DNA of 64,000 nucleotides from Rhizopus sp. PT2906. Lineage: Eukaryota > Mucoromycota > Mucoromycetes > Mucorales > Rhizopodaceae. Below, one piece after another: positions 1 to 13,406 of this stretch. A model generated the notes under the pieces. The model saw only the letters and a program-made list of their open reading frames with translations. It did not search any database and was not told the origin of the DNA. The position numbers and the translations under genes were made by a program. Numbering within the stretch: position 1 is the first letter of the stretch; each line of letters opens with the position of its first letter. The stretch is taken from positions 1 to 64,000 of the forward strand of contig JAMYHX010000167.1 of assembly GCA_025529335.1 (NCBI GenBank), in the 5' to 3' direction.

Positions 1-1427
1 ATATGCGCCAATTATTTTTTTCATATACGTCATAATTTTATCCTCTTTCTGAAATTTATTTTTAATAAAACAGTAATCACCCCCAGAAACACAAAATTTA
101 ATAACCCAAAAACACGTTGTGACTGATCATATCATCACTTTAATAAACCTGAGCTACGGCTCCATATATAAAAAAAAATTTAATCTACCCCTTTGATATT
201 AATAGACTTGTTACTCAATGGTAGCTAAGGGAATTTATTACATTATTGTACAGTGATAGTTCTTTGGTCATCGTCAACGTTGATTACTTTAATTTTATTT
301 TAACAAACTGCTAGTTTTGTTAAAAAGGATAGTTTGCTTTGCTTCTTTCTCTTTGAATAATGCTTATAGTGTAAAGTATCTCTTGACAATGTACTTGCAG
401 AAAATACACACTGTTTATTTATTAACTTTACTGTACTCTTCTGTCATACATCTTTCTTAAAAAAAAAAGGCAGCTCTCCTTTGAACAGTATATAGAACCA
501 AAGCATAGCTTCTTTATAACATTACTCGTTGTCATCTAACACCCTTTCAGTAAACCTATATGAATCATACAACATTCAAATCAAGCAGATTAACTCGATA
601 GAGCATTTTTCTCTGAAAAATGAAAGGTCTAGAGCTTTTAGATAATTGTTCTAAGTAAGACTGTTTGTTTTTTGTTGAAAGAGAAAGTTAAACATGAACC
701 AATAACATTAAGTCATCCAAAAATAGGACTAAGAAAAAACTTGAGCTAAAGCCTATGCGAGATTTTTGAGAATAATGTTGTATTTAAGTTTTGGATAAAT
801 TTAAACAAAGTAGAAAATACAATGAGATGATAAAGTAATCAATATTTATATATTAAGAAGCTGAGACATTTGAACTGAATTGACTATATCTGATTAAGGT
901 GTAACGGATCTTATAGTAACATTAAGCTCAACTCTAGATATTGTATTTAAGCACTGAATAATAGCGTGGATACTACAAATAGACCTAATTTTCATAGCTT
1001 ATAGACAAAATTCCTCCGCCATGTTCTTCTCATGTTGTACTGTCTTGAGACCCTAGAGTAGGCATAAAAATCATCTTCCTCAACTTGACACCAGAGAAGG
1101 TAATGAGCGAGTTTTAGTGAATTCTAATGGCTTTCGAAGGAACGGTCTACATACTAAACATGATAATAGAATATCATAGGATTATCTTCTTTGAATTTAG
1201 GAGATGATCTCTGATATACGGATATACTTTGATTGGATGCTACTTGGTAACTATTGATCTCGAGTGCCTGATTGACTATGCCACCCTTAAGATTTTGATT
1301 TCTATCTGGAAAAGCAATTGTCCTGAAAGACGAAAAAAAAAAGTCCCAAACCCGAAAATGGAATAATTTCTTCACTTCCGACCGCTGTACTTTTTTTTTG
1401 CTTTTTTTTATTATTTGACAGGAGAGA
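1..1427. other. AT-rich region upstream of valyl-tRNA synthetase
   Basis: No coding exon, tRNA or repeat could be supported here. Reading frames are short and stop-rich on both strands. The last 100 bases hold pyrimidine and A/T runs and presumably contain the promoter and 5' leader of the valyl-tRNA synthetase gene. Confidence 0.6.
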
Positions 1428-4400
1428 ATGCAAAAGCATGGAATCCTAACAAGGCAGTTAACAATAAAGCAACCACGCAGCAAACCACTACTGAAGCCTC
1501 ACTCTTTTATTTCATTTCGTCGAGGGTTTTCTCAAAATGTCACACGATTACTAGAAGAAAAGAAACCGAATAAACCATTCTTACCAGCCTATGACCCTAA
1601 AACGGTCGAAGAGGGCTGGTACGACTGGTGGGATAAGAATGGGCTCTTTAAAGCAAGTAGTGCTGACTACTCTAATAAACCCAAGGGACCAGAATTCACC
1701 ATGATCACTCCGCCACCCAATGTTACTGGTTCACTTCATATTGGCCATGCATTGACCTTTAGTATTGAGGATGCAATCGTACGCTGGCGACGTATGAACG
1801 GTTATGACGTCAAATGGATACCAGGCATAGATCATGCAGGCATTGGAACACAATCTGTAGTAGAAAAGATGTTGATGAAAGAGCGTGGATTGACACGGCA
1901 TGATTTGGGCCGTGACTCGTTCATAAAGGAGATTTGGAATTGGAAACAGACGTATGGTGATCGTATACTGCATCAGATGAGAAGGATGGGTGCATCTCTT
2001 GACTGGGATCAAGAGTTTTTCACAATGGATGCAAAGAGGTCAAAGGCTGTTCAGAACGCGTTCATACAGTTGTTTAAAGACGGTCTTATTTATCGTGACA
2101 CCAGACTTGTGAATTGGTGTTGTGCATTAGAAACTGTGATATCAGATATTGAAGTGGATTATAAGGATATTCAAGGAAGAACAATGATACAGTTACCAGG
2201 CAGAAGCAAACCGTAAATCGAATGTTCATCTATTGTATTCACGTATTGACAAGAATTATATAGCGTCGAGTTTGGAGTATTGCATAATTTTTCTTACAAG
2301 GTGGCTGATCCGGATCAGAATGGACTTACAGAGCTTATAGTATCAACAACTCGTATTGAGACTATGTTGGGTGATTGCGCTGTTGCTATTCATCCTGATG
2401 ATGAAAGATACAAGGTAATTGGAATAAAGAATCATGGAATAAGGCACTTACCCAAAGGATTAGAGCCTACATGGCAAGTTTGTTTACCATCCAATTCATG
2501 GAAATAAGATTCCTATTATTTGTGATAAAGAGCTTGTTGATATGGAATTCGGTACTGGTGTAGTCAAGGTAACAGTAAAAATAAACAAATAAAACCAGTA
2601 TGACTCATTTACAAATAGATTACACCAGCACACGACCCGAATGATTACGCATGTGCCCGTCGACATCATCTTCCTATTAAAAGCATATTTGATAAAATGG
2701 GTAGATTGAATGAACAGTGTGGGATAATGGAATGGGTCGTAAGTTTCCAAATATGTCAATAACGGCTCAATTAGTAACCAAGATAGGGTCGTGATCGATT
2801 TGATGTGAGAGAAGGTGTGATTGAAAAATTGAAAGAGTTGGGAAGCTATAAGGGTAGAGACGATAAGCATGTCATGCGTATTGCTCTTTGCTCGAGATCG
2901 GGGGATATTATTGAACCTCTCCTTCAGCCACAATGGTACCTGAATTGCCGTGAACTGGCCAACGTATCCAAGAAGCAAGTGGAGGAGGGCAAGATGAGAA
3001 TTTTGCCGGAAACTTATACTCAAGAATGGTATAGATGGCTTGGTAAAGTTTAAGTCATGTATAACAGCAGAATTTCTGACATCAACGTATATAGATAATA
3101 TCCAAGATTGGTGCATATCACGACAACTATGGTGGGGGCATAGGATTCCTGCTTACCAAATAAAATTGAATGAGCATCATGATCAAGGTAACTGAGAGAC
3201 AAAAGGAGATAGAAAATGACTTATAATCTCCATTTCCCTTTGTAGATCTTTGGGTAACAGGAAATGACACAGAGGATGCCCGATTGAATGCCAAGAGGCT
3301 CTTGGCAGACAAAGGCTATTCCAAGAATACACCTTTTGAGCTCAAGAAGGTGAGAGTGTGCAAATATGTGTGCTCAGCTACTAATAAACGATGTAGGATG
3401 ACGATGTACTGGATACATGGTTTTCTTCTGGTTTGCTGCCGCTCTCTGCATTAGGATGGGATGATGTTCGAAACAAAACAATCCCTGTAAGATGCGACGA
3501 TCACATTATTATAATAATAACACAAATAATGTAGGATCGATATCCACTTCAAGTGATGGAAACGGGATTTGACATCTTATTCTTTTGGGTCGCTCGAATG
3601 GCCATGTTGACCAATTATTTTACAGAACATAAGCCACCGTTTGAAACGATCTTTTTGCATCCTATGGTAAGATATAAAGAATTGGATCAACCTAGTGTTC
3701 TTATACACAAATAGGTACGAGATGCACAAGGGCGTAAAATGTCCAAGTCACTGGGCAACGTGATTGACCCATTGCATGTTATCGAGGGTGTCAGCTTGGA
3801 AAGAATGAAGCAGGACTTGCTCAAATCAAATCTACCACAAAAGGAAATTAACACGTGCGTATTCACTTTTCGTTGTATACCAAAAATAGAAACTTAACAG
3901 AATTGACAGGAGCGTAAAAAATCTAGAAAAAGAGTATCCACACGGAATTCCCAGCTGTGGCACAGATTCGCTGCGGTTTGCGCTTATACAATATACACAG
4001 CAATCTAGACAAATCAATTTAGACATTTCCAATGTGATCCAAACAACGCACTTTTGTAATAAGCTCTGGAATCTATTCAAATATGGCTTGAATAAGCTGG
4101 ATGAGAACAATATTGACTACAAGAGCATCGACAAGGATCAACTGTCTCTTGTCAATCGTTTTATTTTATCAAGAATGGCAAACACAGTATCCAAGTGTCA
4201 GACTTCTTTTGAGAACTTTCGATTGTTTGAAGCAGCCGATGCATTAAAGAGGTTTATTGTTGAAGATGTATGTGACGTCTATGTTGAGTTCTCCAAGACA
4301 GTATTGAATCCACATAATGAAGATGAACAAGACAAGGTAAATATCATTCTATGCATAGAGACATACAATACTTAGTTCAAATAGATGAATACGATGAAAA

Positions 4401-5347
4401 TATTGTATGCATGTATGGATGTTTCATTGAGACTGGCTCATCCCTTTATGCCATTTGTTACAGAGGTATGGATAACTATATCTATCGGCATTATTCTCAT
4501 TATGATTTAGGAATTGTGGCAGCAAACACGATCAAGACTACCTATCCTTCAAAGTAGAAGTACTCCTTCTATTATGGTGGAAGAATATCCTGATCCGAAT
4601 GAGTTTAGTCAATTTTACGATAATGGCGTTGAAAATCATTTTAAGGTTTGCTATTTATAGTTTTTTACGACCTGATCTATTAACCATGAACAAAGGTTAT
4701 TCTCTCCATCATTCACGCTTCCAGATCTCTTAGACAAGGTCACCAGATTAGCATTAGCAAAGAATTACCATTTATTATTTGGTGTAATGAGTTTGATTTG
4801 ATAAGCGGACCTCTTCAGAGCTACACAAAGGAAATCAAGAAATTCACCAAGGCATCGAGAATTGAAATTGATGATAAACAGGTAATTCATTATTAGTGTT
4901 ATCAAACTCTGTGGCTAAACGCATACTACGCATACGCGCGCATATTAGCCAAGTGATATGCATAGCTATACTGTTAAAGTGATTAATGAAAACTTGAAAA
5001 TTTTTGTACCAACCACGGACATCATCAAAGCTCAGTTAGAGAACGCCGCAGCAAAGGGGATTGACATGAGCGCGGCAATAGAACACAAAAACAAACAATT
5101 GACAAAAAAGCTAAACAAGATCATGAACGATGTAGAAAAGCTACAAGTGCGTATGAGCCAAAACGGTTACAGTGATTCTGTACCAGAATCAATACAAGAA
5201 AAGAACAAGCAAGTATATCATTGAAAGCACATACATAAGACTTACCATTTTATCATTAGGCAGCGTCTAGTTATGCTTCGTCTCGAAAGAGATACCCTAG
5301 AAAATGATTTACGACTTTTGCAAAACATAATTAATAAAGAACACTAA
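1428..5347 (+). CDS. VAS1: Valyl-tRNA synthetase, probably mitochondrial or dual-targeted
   Basis: Charges tRNA-Val with valine. I read 16 exons: 1428-2212, 2264-2414, 2464-2568, 2619-2738, 2787-3042, 3095-3187, 3246-3349, 3397-3486, 3535-3666, 3715-3854, 3910-4336, 4385-4465, 4511-4645, 4696-4881, 4949-5212, 5264-5347. All joins keep frame and give 1,050 residues. The class I motif PPPNVTGSLHIGHA lies near residue 103 and KMSKSLGN near residue 619; the editing (CP1) domain lies between them (TTRIETMLGD). The C-terminus is a charged coiled coil, as in other ValRS. The first 40 or so residues are rich in Arg and Lys with almost no acidic residue and contain RRGFSQ, typical of a mitochondrial presequence. 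The lysine-rich extension of many cytosolic ValRS is absent. Whether a shorter cytosolic form is made, as from yeast VAS1, cannot be told. Confidence 0.93.
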
Positions 5348-5619
5348 CGCCGAGTTCTTGCGTTTGACTCATCCCAGGAAGTAAGGAAATGGGTGCCGAG
5401 TGAACGGGGTTTCAATCATGATGTGCACTTTTTTTCTCGTGCGCTTTTAGTTTGTTCTCTATTTTCATTGGACAATATTATCGGTACAATTCTCTTCCGA
5501 ATGTTCCGTACCTACTCTGTGATACATTGAAAACCTTATATATTCTCCACTGATTTTTCCTTTCTTCTTTCTTCTTTTCTTGATCTACACAGTTTTTTCT
5601 CTTTTATCAATTAAATCGC

Positions 5620-8600
5620 ATGACTGAAGCGCTTAGTACGTCGAGGTCTTCGTCGACTGTTCAATCGACGGAAGAAATTGTGATCAAATCAACTAGTATA
5701 GAAAAACATGAAGATCACTTACTGCTTGAAGAAATTGCTGCCGCTAAAAATGTCAAGATAGAAGAGGAATCAGCCGATAAAACCAAGAAAGGCAAAAAGG
5801 AAAAGAAAGAGAAGCAACCTGCAGTGCCGATCTATAAATTGTTTCGTTTCGCCACAAAGATTGAGATATTAATGATCTTAACTGCCTGCGTCTTTTCAGC
5901 GGGTATTGGTGCAATGCAACCTGTATCAATTATTATCTTTGGTAAATTCATGTCAACAATTGGTAACAGTATGGCAACTGGAGATTTTGCACACCTGGTC
6001 GAAGCCAGTCATCCTCTCGTTCTGATCTTTGTTTATATGGGAACAGCTGTTCTTGCCTGTGCTTACATTGCCCAATGCTTCTGGGTTTTAACTGGTGAAA
6101 ATCAAGTCCGACGAATTCGTAACATGTATGTCCATGCTATTCTTCGCCAAGATATGGCATGGTTTGATAAGGCCGAAGAAGGATCTCTCACTACTCGTCT
6201 TGCTACTGATACTCAATTAATTCAAGATGGTATCTCTGAAAAATTTGGTATCCTTATCATGTGTGTCGGTCAATTCGTCGCTGGTTTCGTCACTGCCTTC
6301 GTCAAGGGTTGGCGTCTGGCCGTCGTCATCTTGGCCACTCTCCCTCTCATGGCAGGTTGTGGTGCCGCAATGGGTCATTTCATCACCAAGTATACTCTCA
6401 AGGCTCAAGACTCCTATGCTGATGCTGGTGCTGTTGCTGAACAGGTCTTTTCTGGCATCCGTACTGTCTATTCTTTCTCTTTGCAAAACCGCTTTGCCGA
6501 GCTTTACGCCAAGAAACTTGAAAAGGCAATGAAAACTGGTATCCAACGTGGTCAAATTTTGGGTCTTGGTTTTGGATCCTTTATGTTTATCCTCTTCTGT
6601 ACCTACGGTCTTTCCTTCTGGTATGGTTCCAAACTAACGCGTGACCACATGATGGATGGCTCTGATGTCATGGTTGTCTTCTTTGCAATGATCATGGGCG
6701 CTATGGCTTTACTCCAGTTACCTCAAAACTTGTCTGCTGTCTCTAGCGCATGTGGTGCCGCTTACAAGATCTACGCTACTATCGATCGTGTTCCAACCAT
6801 TGATCCTGACAACACTGAAGGTTTGAAGCCCGAAAAGTTCACTGCTGAAATTGAATTTAAGAATGTCATGTTCAAGTACCCTACTCGTCCTGATATCACC
6901 ATCTTGAAAAAGCTCAACCTCAAGATTCGCCCTGGTATGACTGTTGCCTTCGTTGGTCCTTCTGGTTCAGGCAAATCAACCAGTGTCCAGTTGATTCAGC
7001 GTTTCTACGACCCTAATGAAGGACAAGTTCTCCTTGACGGACATGATCTTAAAGAATACAATGTTTCTTGGCTTCGTAGTCAAATCGGTGTTGTCAGTCA
7101 AGAGCCTGTACTCTTCAACATGACAATCAAGCAAAACTTACTTATGGGTGTTAGTCATCAAGTATCTTCTGAAGAAATCATTGAAGCTTGTAAAAAGGCC
7201 AACTGTCACAGCTTTATTTCTCAACTTCCTAATGGTTATGAAACCATGGTCGGTGAACACGGTGGTATGCTTTCTGGTGGCCAAAAGCAACGTATTGCCA
7301 TTGCTCGTGCTATTCTCAAAAACCCCTCTATTCTCTTACTTGATGAGGTAAAGTTAATTGTCTTGAAGATTTGATCAAACTCACTAACTGTTTGTTATAG
7401 GCTACCTCTGCTTTAGATACTCAATCCGAACGTCTTGTTCAAGCTGCCTTGGATGCCGCTTCTGCTGATCGTACAACCATCGTGATTGCTCATCGTCTTT
7501 CCACTATCCGTAATGCCGATCTGATTGTTGTCATGCAACAAGGTGACTTGATCGAACAAGGCACCCATAATGAACTGCTTGCTCTCGATGGTGTTTATGC
7601 TGATTTGGTCAGAAAGCAAGAAATTGCTACAAAGCAAGTCGGTGTTGATGTCGAAGAACCTGATGCTGAAGAATTACTTCAACGTGAACAAATGGAAATT
7701 GCTAGAGAATTGAACAATGATGAAAAGCTCGACGAAAAAGACACTACTAGTCAACTGATCAAGATCTCTAGTCATGCTTCCTCTGTTGATGCCTTTGAAA
7801 TCAAGCTCCGTAAAGCCAAGGCCGAACGCAAAGCTGCCAAGAAGCAAAGTATTCCCATGGGCAAAGTCTTGAAGCAGATGCGTCCCGAATGGCCACTATT
7901 GGCAACTGGTGTCGTAGGTGCTGCTATTGCTGGTGCTGTCTTCCCTCTGTTTTCCCTTATTTTTGCTAGAGTTATCGCCATGCTGATCGATCCCTTCTCT
8001 GCTCCTCCTGGTCCTATGAGTGGTACCAATCTTTACGCATTCTTGTTTGTTGTCCTTGGTATTGGTGCATTTATTGGTTTCTCTTGTCAAGTCATTTCCT
8101 TTGAAGTTGCTGGTGAACGTTATACTAAACGTTTACGTGCTGATATCTTCCGTGCATTCATGAAGCAAGAAATCGGTTTCTATGATCAGGAGGATAATTC
8201 CCTTGGCGCTCTTACATCCAAATTGGCTATTGATTCTAAAAACGTAAACGAACTTGTTACCAAGACTTGGGGTGATGTCACTCAAATCATTGTTACTGCT
8301 ATCACAGGTAAATATATAGATAAAAAGACATATAGACCTTACGACTAACATCTTTATCAGGTCTTGCTATCGCCTTCTCTCAAACTTGGGCTTTAACACT
8401 TGTCATTCTTTGTATGGCTCCCTTCATCGGTGGTGCTACTTTCTATGAATCTACCATTCATCGTGGCTTTGAAGACAAGACCAAGAAAGCAAACGAACAG
8501 AGTGGTGAAGTTGCTGGTGAAGCCATTAAAGAAATTCGTACTGTATCCGCTCTTAACAAGCAAGCTTATTTCGAAAATAAGTATCGTCGTGCTACCGATC

Positions 8601-9679
8601 ACCCTCACTATCTCGCTCAAAAAAAGGCTTACACATCAGCCGTTGGTTATGCACTTCAACAAGGCATTATCCTTTACACCAATGCGGTTGCCTTCTATGC
8701 TGGTACTAACTTCATTGCCAAGGGAATGATCGATTTCCAAAGAATGTTTACTTGTATGATGGCTATTATGATCACTGCTCAAGGTGTCGGTCGTGCTTCT
8801 GTCTTCACATCTACCTTGTCCAAGGCCAAGTTCTCTGCTATTGCCGCCTTTGAAATTCTTGAACGTGAACCGGAAATTGATCCTGAATTGGAAGGTATTG
8901 AACCTAGTCACAGCCAAATCAAGGGAGACATTGACTTTGAAAACATCACTTTCCGTTATCCTGCTCGTCCTGATACCGCCATCTTTAATGGTGAATTCAA
9001 CCTTCACGGTAAAGCTGGTCAGACAATTGCCCTGGTGGGTCCCTCTGGTTGCGGTAAATCAACGACAATCGGTATGCTTCAACGTTGGTATGATCCTGTT
9101 TCTGGTACCGTTCGTTTGGATGACAACAACGTCAAGAACTATTCCTTGCACAATCTCCGTAGCCATATGGCCCTTGTCGGTCAAGAACCCGTCTTGTTTG
9201 ATATGACCATTGGTGAAAATATTCGTTTCGGTGTTGATGAAGGCACACAAGTGACTCAAGAACAAGTCGAAGACGCCTGTCGAGCTGCCAATATTCATAA
9301 ATTCATCAGCAATCTCCCCAATGGCTACGATACACGTGTGGGTGATAAGGGTTCTCAACTCTCTGGTGGTCAGAAACAACGTATTGCTATCGCTCGTGCC
9401 TTGATTCGTAGACCCAAGGTCCTTCTCTTGGATGAAGCTACCTCTGCTCTTGATTCTGAAAGTGAAAAATTGGTACAAGCTGCTATTGATAATATTCTTG
9501 AAGAAGGTGGTCGTACGACCATCACTATCGCTCATCGTCTGTCTACAATTCAAAATGCTGATCTTATTTGTGTTGTCAAGAATGGTCGTGTGATTGAACA
9601 AGGTACTCATTGGGAGCTTCTCAAGTTGAATGGTGTTTACACTGAACTGGTTCATCAACAATCTCTTAATGCTCACTAA
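5620..9679 (+). CDS. Full-size ABC-B (P-glycoprotein/MDR type) exporter
   Basis: ATP-driven exporter of the ABCB family, expected in the plasma membrane or an endomembrane. Exons 5620-7347, 7401-8307 and 8361-9679 give 1,317 residues arranged TMD-NBD-TMD-NBD. After a lysine-rich cytosolic N-terminus comes TMD1. NBD1 has Walker A GPSGSGKS near residue 446 and signature LSGGQ near 551, with the first intron cutting the Walker B segment just after LLLDE. NBD2 has GPSGCGKS near 1105 and LSGGQ near 1211, then LLLDEATSALD. Both ATP sites look intact. Length and order match fungal and animal MDR1-type pumps; the substrate cannot be read from sequence (lipids, peptides, xenobiotics or a pheromone are all known in the family). 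Codon choice is strongly biased (GGT, GCT, CGT, GTC), more than in neighbours, which suggests high expression. Confidence 0.95.
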
Positions 9680-9964
9680 ATATTCCAAGATCTCCTCCCC
9701 CTTTTATACATTTATTTATAATATTTTTTTGTACAGAATTTCACGCATTTATACGCACATATATTACAAAACTGTGTACTTTTAATAAAAACTTGATAAA
9801 TTATAATAAATATAGAGAATAGATCTAATGTGCTTACCAACTGATAAGAATAACAAAATCCGTTATCAGATGCTGTCTTTTAAAAAAAACAGTCCAACCT
9901 ATGAAATCATGCCATTTTCTGTCCTTGCCCTTTTTCTTTTTTTTTTTTTTCGTACCTTCTCTTT

Positions 9965-11627
9965 ATGACAACGATGTTTGCAGCGCAAAGAAACGTGCTG
10001 CATCGATCTATATTATACAAACAGTCTCTCTTTTGTCGCAAACCTTTAAATCGCTTCTTTATCACAAAGACCCTCACTGCTTCACACAGCAATCGCCGTC
10101 ATCCAGTTTGGAATGGAAGTGTTCGACAGCATGGCACACACGGACATCATCATCATCATGACGCAGACCTTTTAACATCCCTAAAGTCCTCAAGTAAAAA
10201 GAAATATAGTTGCCGTAGAGAAGATGTTTATATCTGTTTTCTTTAGGTAAGCGTGGTACTCGGATAACCATCATCGGTCTAGCCTCCAATGTTGGGTTAA
10301 CAGTTAGCAAAGGTGTTGCAGGATGGTAAGTCAATTAAAGAGAGAGAGTCATTGGTTACTGACTATTATGTAGGATGATGAACTCTGCATCACTATTAGC
10401 AGAATCACTTCACTCCTTTAGTGGCAAGTTTTCTTTTTTTTTTTTAAAGAATGACAAAAGATGAAAGGTTCCTAACTTTTTTATTTGCATGAATAGATTT
10501 ACTGAGTGACTTTGTGACACTTTACACCTATAGAATGTCTCGAAAGCCGCCAGATAGTCTATATCCTTATGGATACGGTACTTTTGGACAAAGAATAACT
10601 GAAACATGATGACATATTCATGCATTTTTTATATAGGAAAATTCGAAACAGTTGGATCAGTGGCAGTATCTTCCTTGCTTTTGGCAGGTGCTGTTGGTAT
10701 TGGATGGCATTCATTTGATCTTTTACTTGCAACGCTTCAAGTTTCGGCGCCCTCTGTAACCACTGCCGCCGCAGCTGCTGGTAGCACTGTAGCCGAATCG
10801 CATTCGTTCCTGAGCCATTCACACGGACATGGTGGCGTCTTAGATCCTAATGCTGCATGGTTTGCTCTGGCAAGTGTGATCATTAAAGAATGGTTATATC
10901 GAGTGAGTAAGTATCGAAAGAGAAAAAAGGATGAGTTACGTAAAAAGAGGCTAACAGAGCCGATATGTAGCCATCAAGGTTGGTCAAGAAGAGCGTAGTG
11001 ATGTGCTTATAGCCAACGCATGGTAAGTTCTTCGTTTGTGTGTATATGATTTATAAAAGATGCTTACCATGTTGTTAGGCATCATCGATCAGATGCATAT
11101 TCTAGTGCGGTTGCCCTTGTAGCTATCGTTGGTAGTTATGCAGGCATGCCTGTTCTTGATCCACTTGGCGGTATCGCAGTTTCGGCCATGCTGGTCCAAA
11201 GCAGCGTCGGATTGATCAGATCATCCATGAGCGAGTTAATGGACCGAGGAATTTCTGCAAATGAAATGCAATCTGTGATAGCAGCCGTATCTAAAGTGAA
11301 GGTAAGCACATATAAATGACAGTGGAAGGTATTTACTCTGTTTAATAGGCTACGGAGTCAGACTTGGTTAATTTTCATTCTATTCGAGGACGTAAGCAAG
11401 GAAGATACAATCATATCGACTTGGTCCTTCAATTGAACCCATCAATGTCAATGCAAAAGGCACATCAACTAGAGCAACTTGTCAAAGATACAGTAAAAAA
11501 TGATTGTCGTAATATACAGGATATATTGATCTATTTAGAGGATGCTAGCTCAACAAAGGCTAAGCTACCTACTTCTGACAGCAGTTGTCATGAAGACAAC
11601 CATCATCATCATCATCATCATCATTAG
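9965..11627 (+). CDS. Cation diffusion facilitator, mitochondrial MMT-like
   Basis: Divalent metal/H+ antiporter of the CDF family. Exons 9965-10193, 10247-10325, 10374-10423, 10497-10577, 10637-10906, 10971-11022, 11079-11301 and 11349-11627 give 420 residues. The third intron (10424-10496) begins with GC instead of GT; the frame is right only with that donor. Membrane-embedded metal sites show as H-x3-D in SLHSFSDLLSD and again in AWHHRSDAY. The Arg-rich start looks like a mitochondrial presequence, fitting the Mmt1/Mmt2 iron exporter group; the motif HHRSD is also found in ZNT9-like proteins. Histidine runs occur before the first membrane helix, in a loop (HSHGHG) and at the very C-terminus (eight His), all possible metal-buffering tails. 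The start could be 9965 or the second Met at 9974. Confidence 0.9.
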
Positions 11628-11906
11628 ATCCCCCCCTTTTACTTTATATAGACGAAAGCTCTCCACTGTTAAATTATTTATAAGCACATAACTGTATTTT
11701 TTATTTCTTCTCCCCCCCTTCTCTCTCTCTTTTTTTATCTACTTTTGATGACTAAATATATACTTTTTCATGCTTTTTGTGACTCTAAGGCAATTAATTT
11801 ATTTTGCATTATCAGCGACTTCTAAAAACGGACTTAAGCCACTGTGACTGCAAGCTATATTTCTATTTTTTCGGCCAGTTTCTCTAGAGTTTCCCTTTAA
11901 GTTATT

Positions 11907-13187
11907 ATGGGCAAGAGAAAGAACAACAGCACTAAAAAGGCTGAGCATACCAACGATGCCAAGAAGGATCAGGCAATCCATAAGCAAGCAGAGAAAGCTG
12001 TTGAAAAGAAAAATGATACCAATTCTCATGAAGAACCAGCCAAGAAGAAGAGAAAACAAGATAAATCAGAAGTGACAGAACAAAAAGATACATCAACTGC
12101 GGCCTTAGAGATTGACAGTTTCGATTGGACGGGCATCAACAATCGAGTTGATTCGAGTGATGAAGAACAAGACGAAGAAAGCGAAAGTGATGAAGAAGAA
12201 ACAAAAAAGAACAAAAAGTCCAAAAAGAAGAAAGAGATTGAACAAGATCTAACAGGAGAATTAAACGAACGAGCACCACAGAATGGACATGACTTTGAGC
12301 GATTACTGGTTGGATCGCCCAATTCATCGTACCTTTGGATCAACTATATGGCCTATGAGCTCAAACTATCAGAAATTGATAAGGCACGCAAGATTGGTGA
12401 GCGTGCGTTAAAGACGATTAATTTTAGAGAAGAGCAAGAAAAGATGAACGTCTGGGTGGCTCTGATGAACTTGGAAAATAGCTTTGGTACAGAAGAGACT
12501 CTTCAAGACGTGTTTAAACGAGCAACGATCTATTGTGAGCCAGTTAAGGTGTATAAGGAGCTGGCCAAGATTTATGAGCGTAATGATAAATTGGATAAGG
12601 CAGAATCTGTTTGGGAAGAAATGTGCAAGAAGTTTGGACAGTCGCGCGATGTCTGGACTAGCTTTGGCCTGTTCCTGCTACAACATAATAAGGTGGAAAA
12701 GGCAAGAGAAACACTTCAGAGGAGCTTGAAGGTGCTCCCAAAGCACGAACGTGAGTTTGGAATATATTTTGTATGTATGTGTGATATAAATTAACAAATC
12801 AAATAGATATTCAAACTGTCCAAAAGTTTGCGCAACTCGAATTTAAATATGGGGAAGCAGAAAGAGGACGTACTCTATTAGAAGGCATTGTGAGCAATCA
12901 TCCTAAACGATTAGATCTTTGGAATGTCTATTTGGACATGGAAATTAAAGTGGGTGATGTGGAAATGGCGAGGTAATCATAGATATACATATAATTCATA
13001 TCAGAAGGGACTAACACGTTTAAAATATAGACGTCTGTTTGAACGTGTTGCTTCCATGAAGTTTTCATCTAAAAAGATGAAGTTTATATTCAAGAAATGG
13101 CTACAATTCGAAAAGAATAATGGAACAGAAGACGACGTACAGAAAGTGAAGGAGAGGACACTTGCTTATGTTGAAAGCATGTCTTGA
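11907..13187 (+). CDS. Rrp5 C-terminal half (HAT/TPR domain) as a stand-alone gene
   Basis: Ribosome-assembly factor for 18S rRNA processing in the nucleolus. Exons 11907-12750, 12807-12972 and 13031-13187 give 388 residues. The first 125 are Lys- and Glu/Asp-rich and low in complexity; the rest is the HAT/TPR array that ends Rrp5/PDCD11, recognisable by DFERLLVGSPNSSYLWINYM and the INFREEQEKMNVWVALMNLE stretch. Full Rrp5 is about 1,700-1,900 residues with twelve S1 RNA-binding domains before this array. Here there is only 279 bp between the previous stop and the ATG, so no S1 domain can belong to this gene. The S1 half must be elsewhere or missing. Identity of the domain is sure; that the gene is a true natural split rather than an extra partial copy is inference. 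Confidence 0.85.
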
Positions 13188-13406
13188 GTTGTAAATAGAG
13201 AATATGTATTACAGATAAAATAAAGATATTAAAACGTAGCACGTAATTGTGCGATCGACACTATTGTCGACTGTATTGTTACTTTCTATATAAAAATCAT
13301 ATATTCATCCAATCCAGTTGGATATACAAAATAAAGGGGGGGGTAACATCATAAGGTTCATATACATATTTAGAGAAAGGTCATACAGTGGTATACAATA
13401 ACTACT

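Noticed and set aside
575..650. tRNA-like stretch near 600
   Set aside because: Some D-loop-like bases (TCGATAGAGC) but no T-loop consensus or acceptor stem pairing.
1154..1483. 109-codon minus-strand frame over the ValRS start
   Set aside because: Overlaps the synthetase leader and first exon on the other strand, low complexity, no splice signals or family resemblance.
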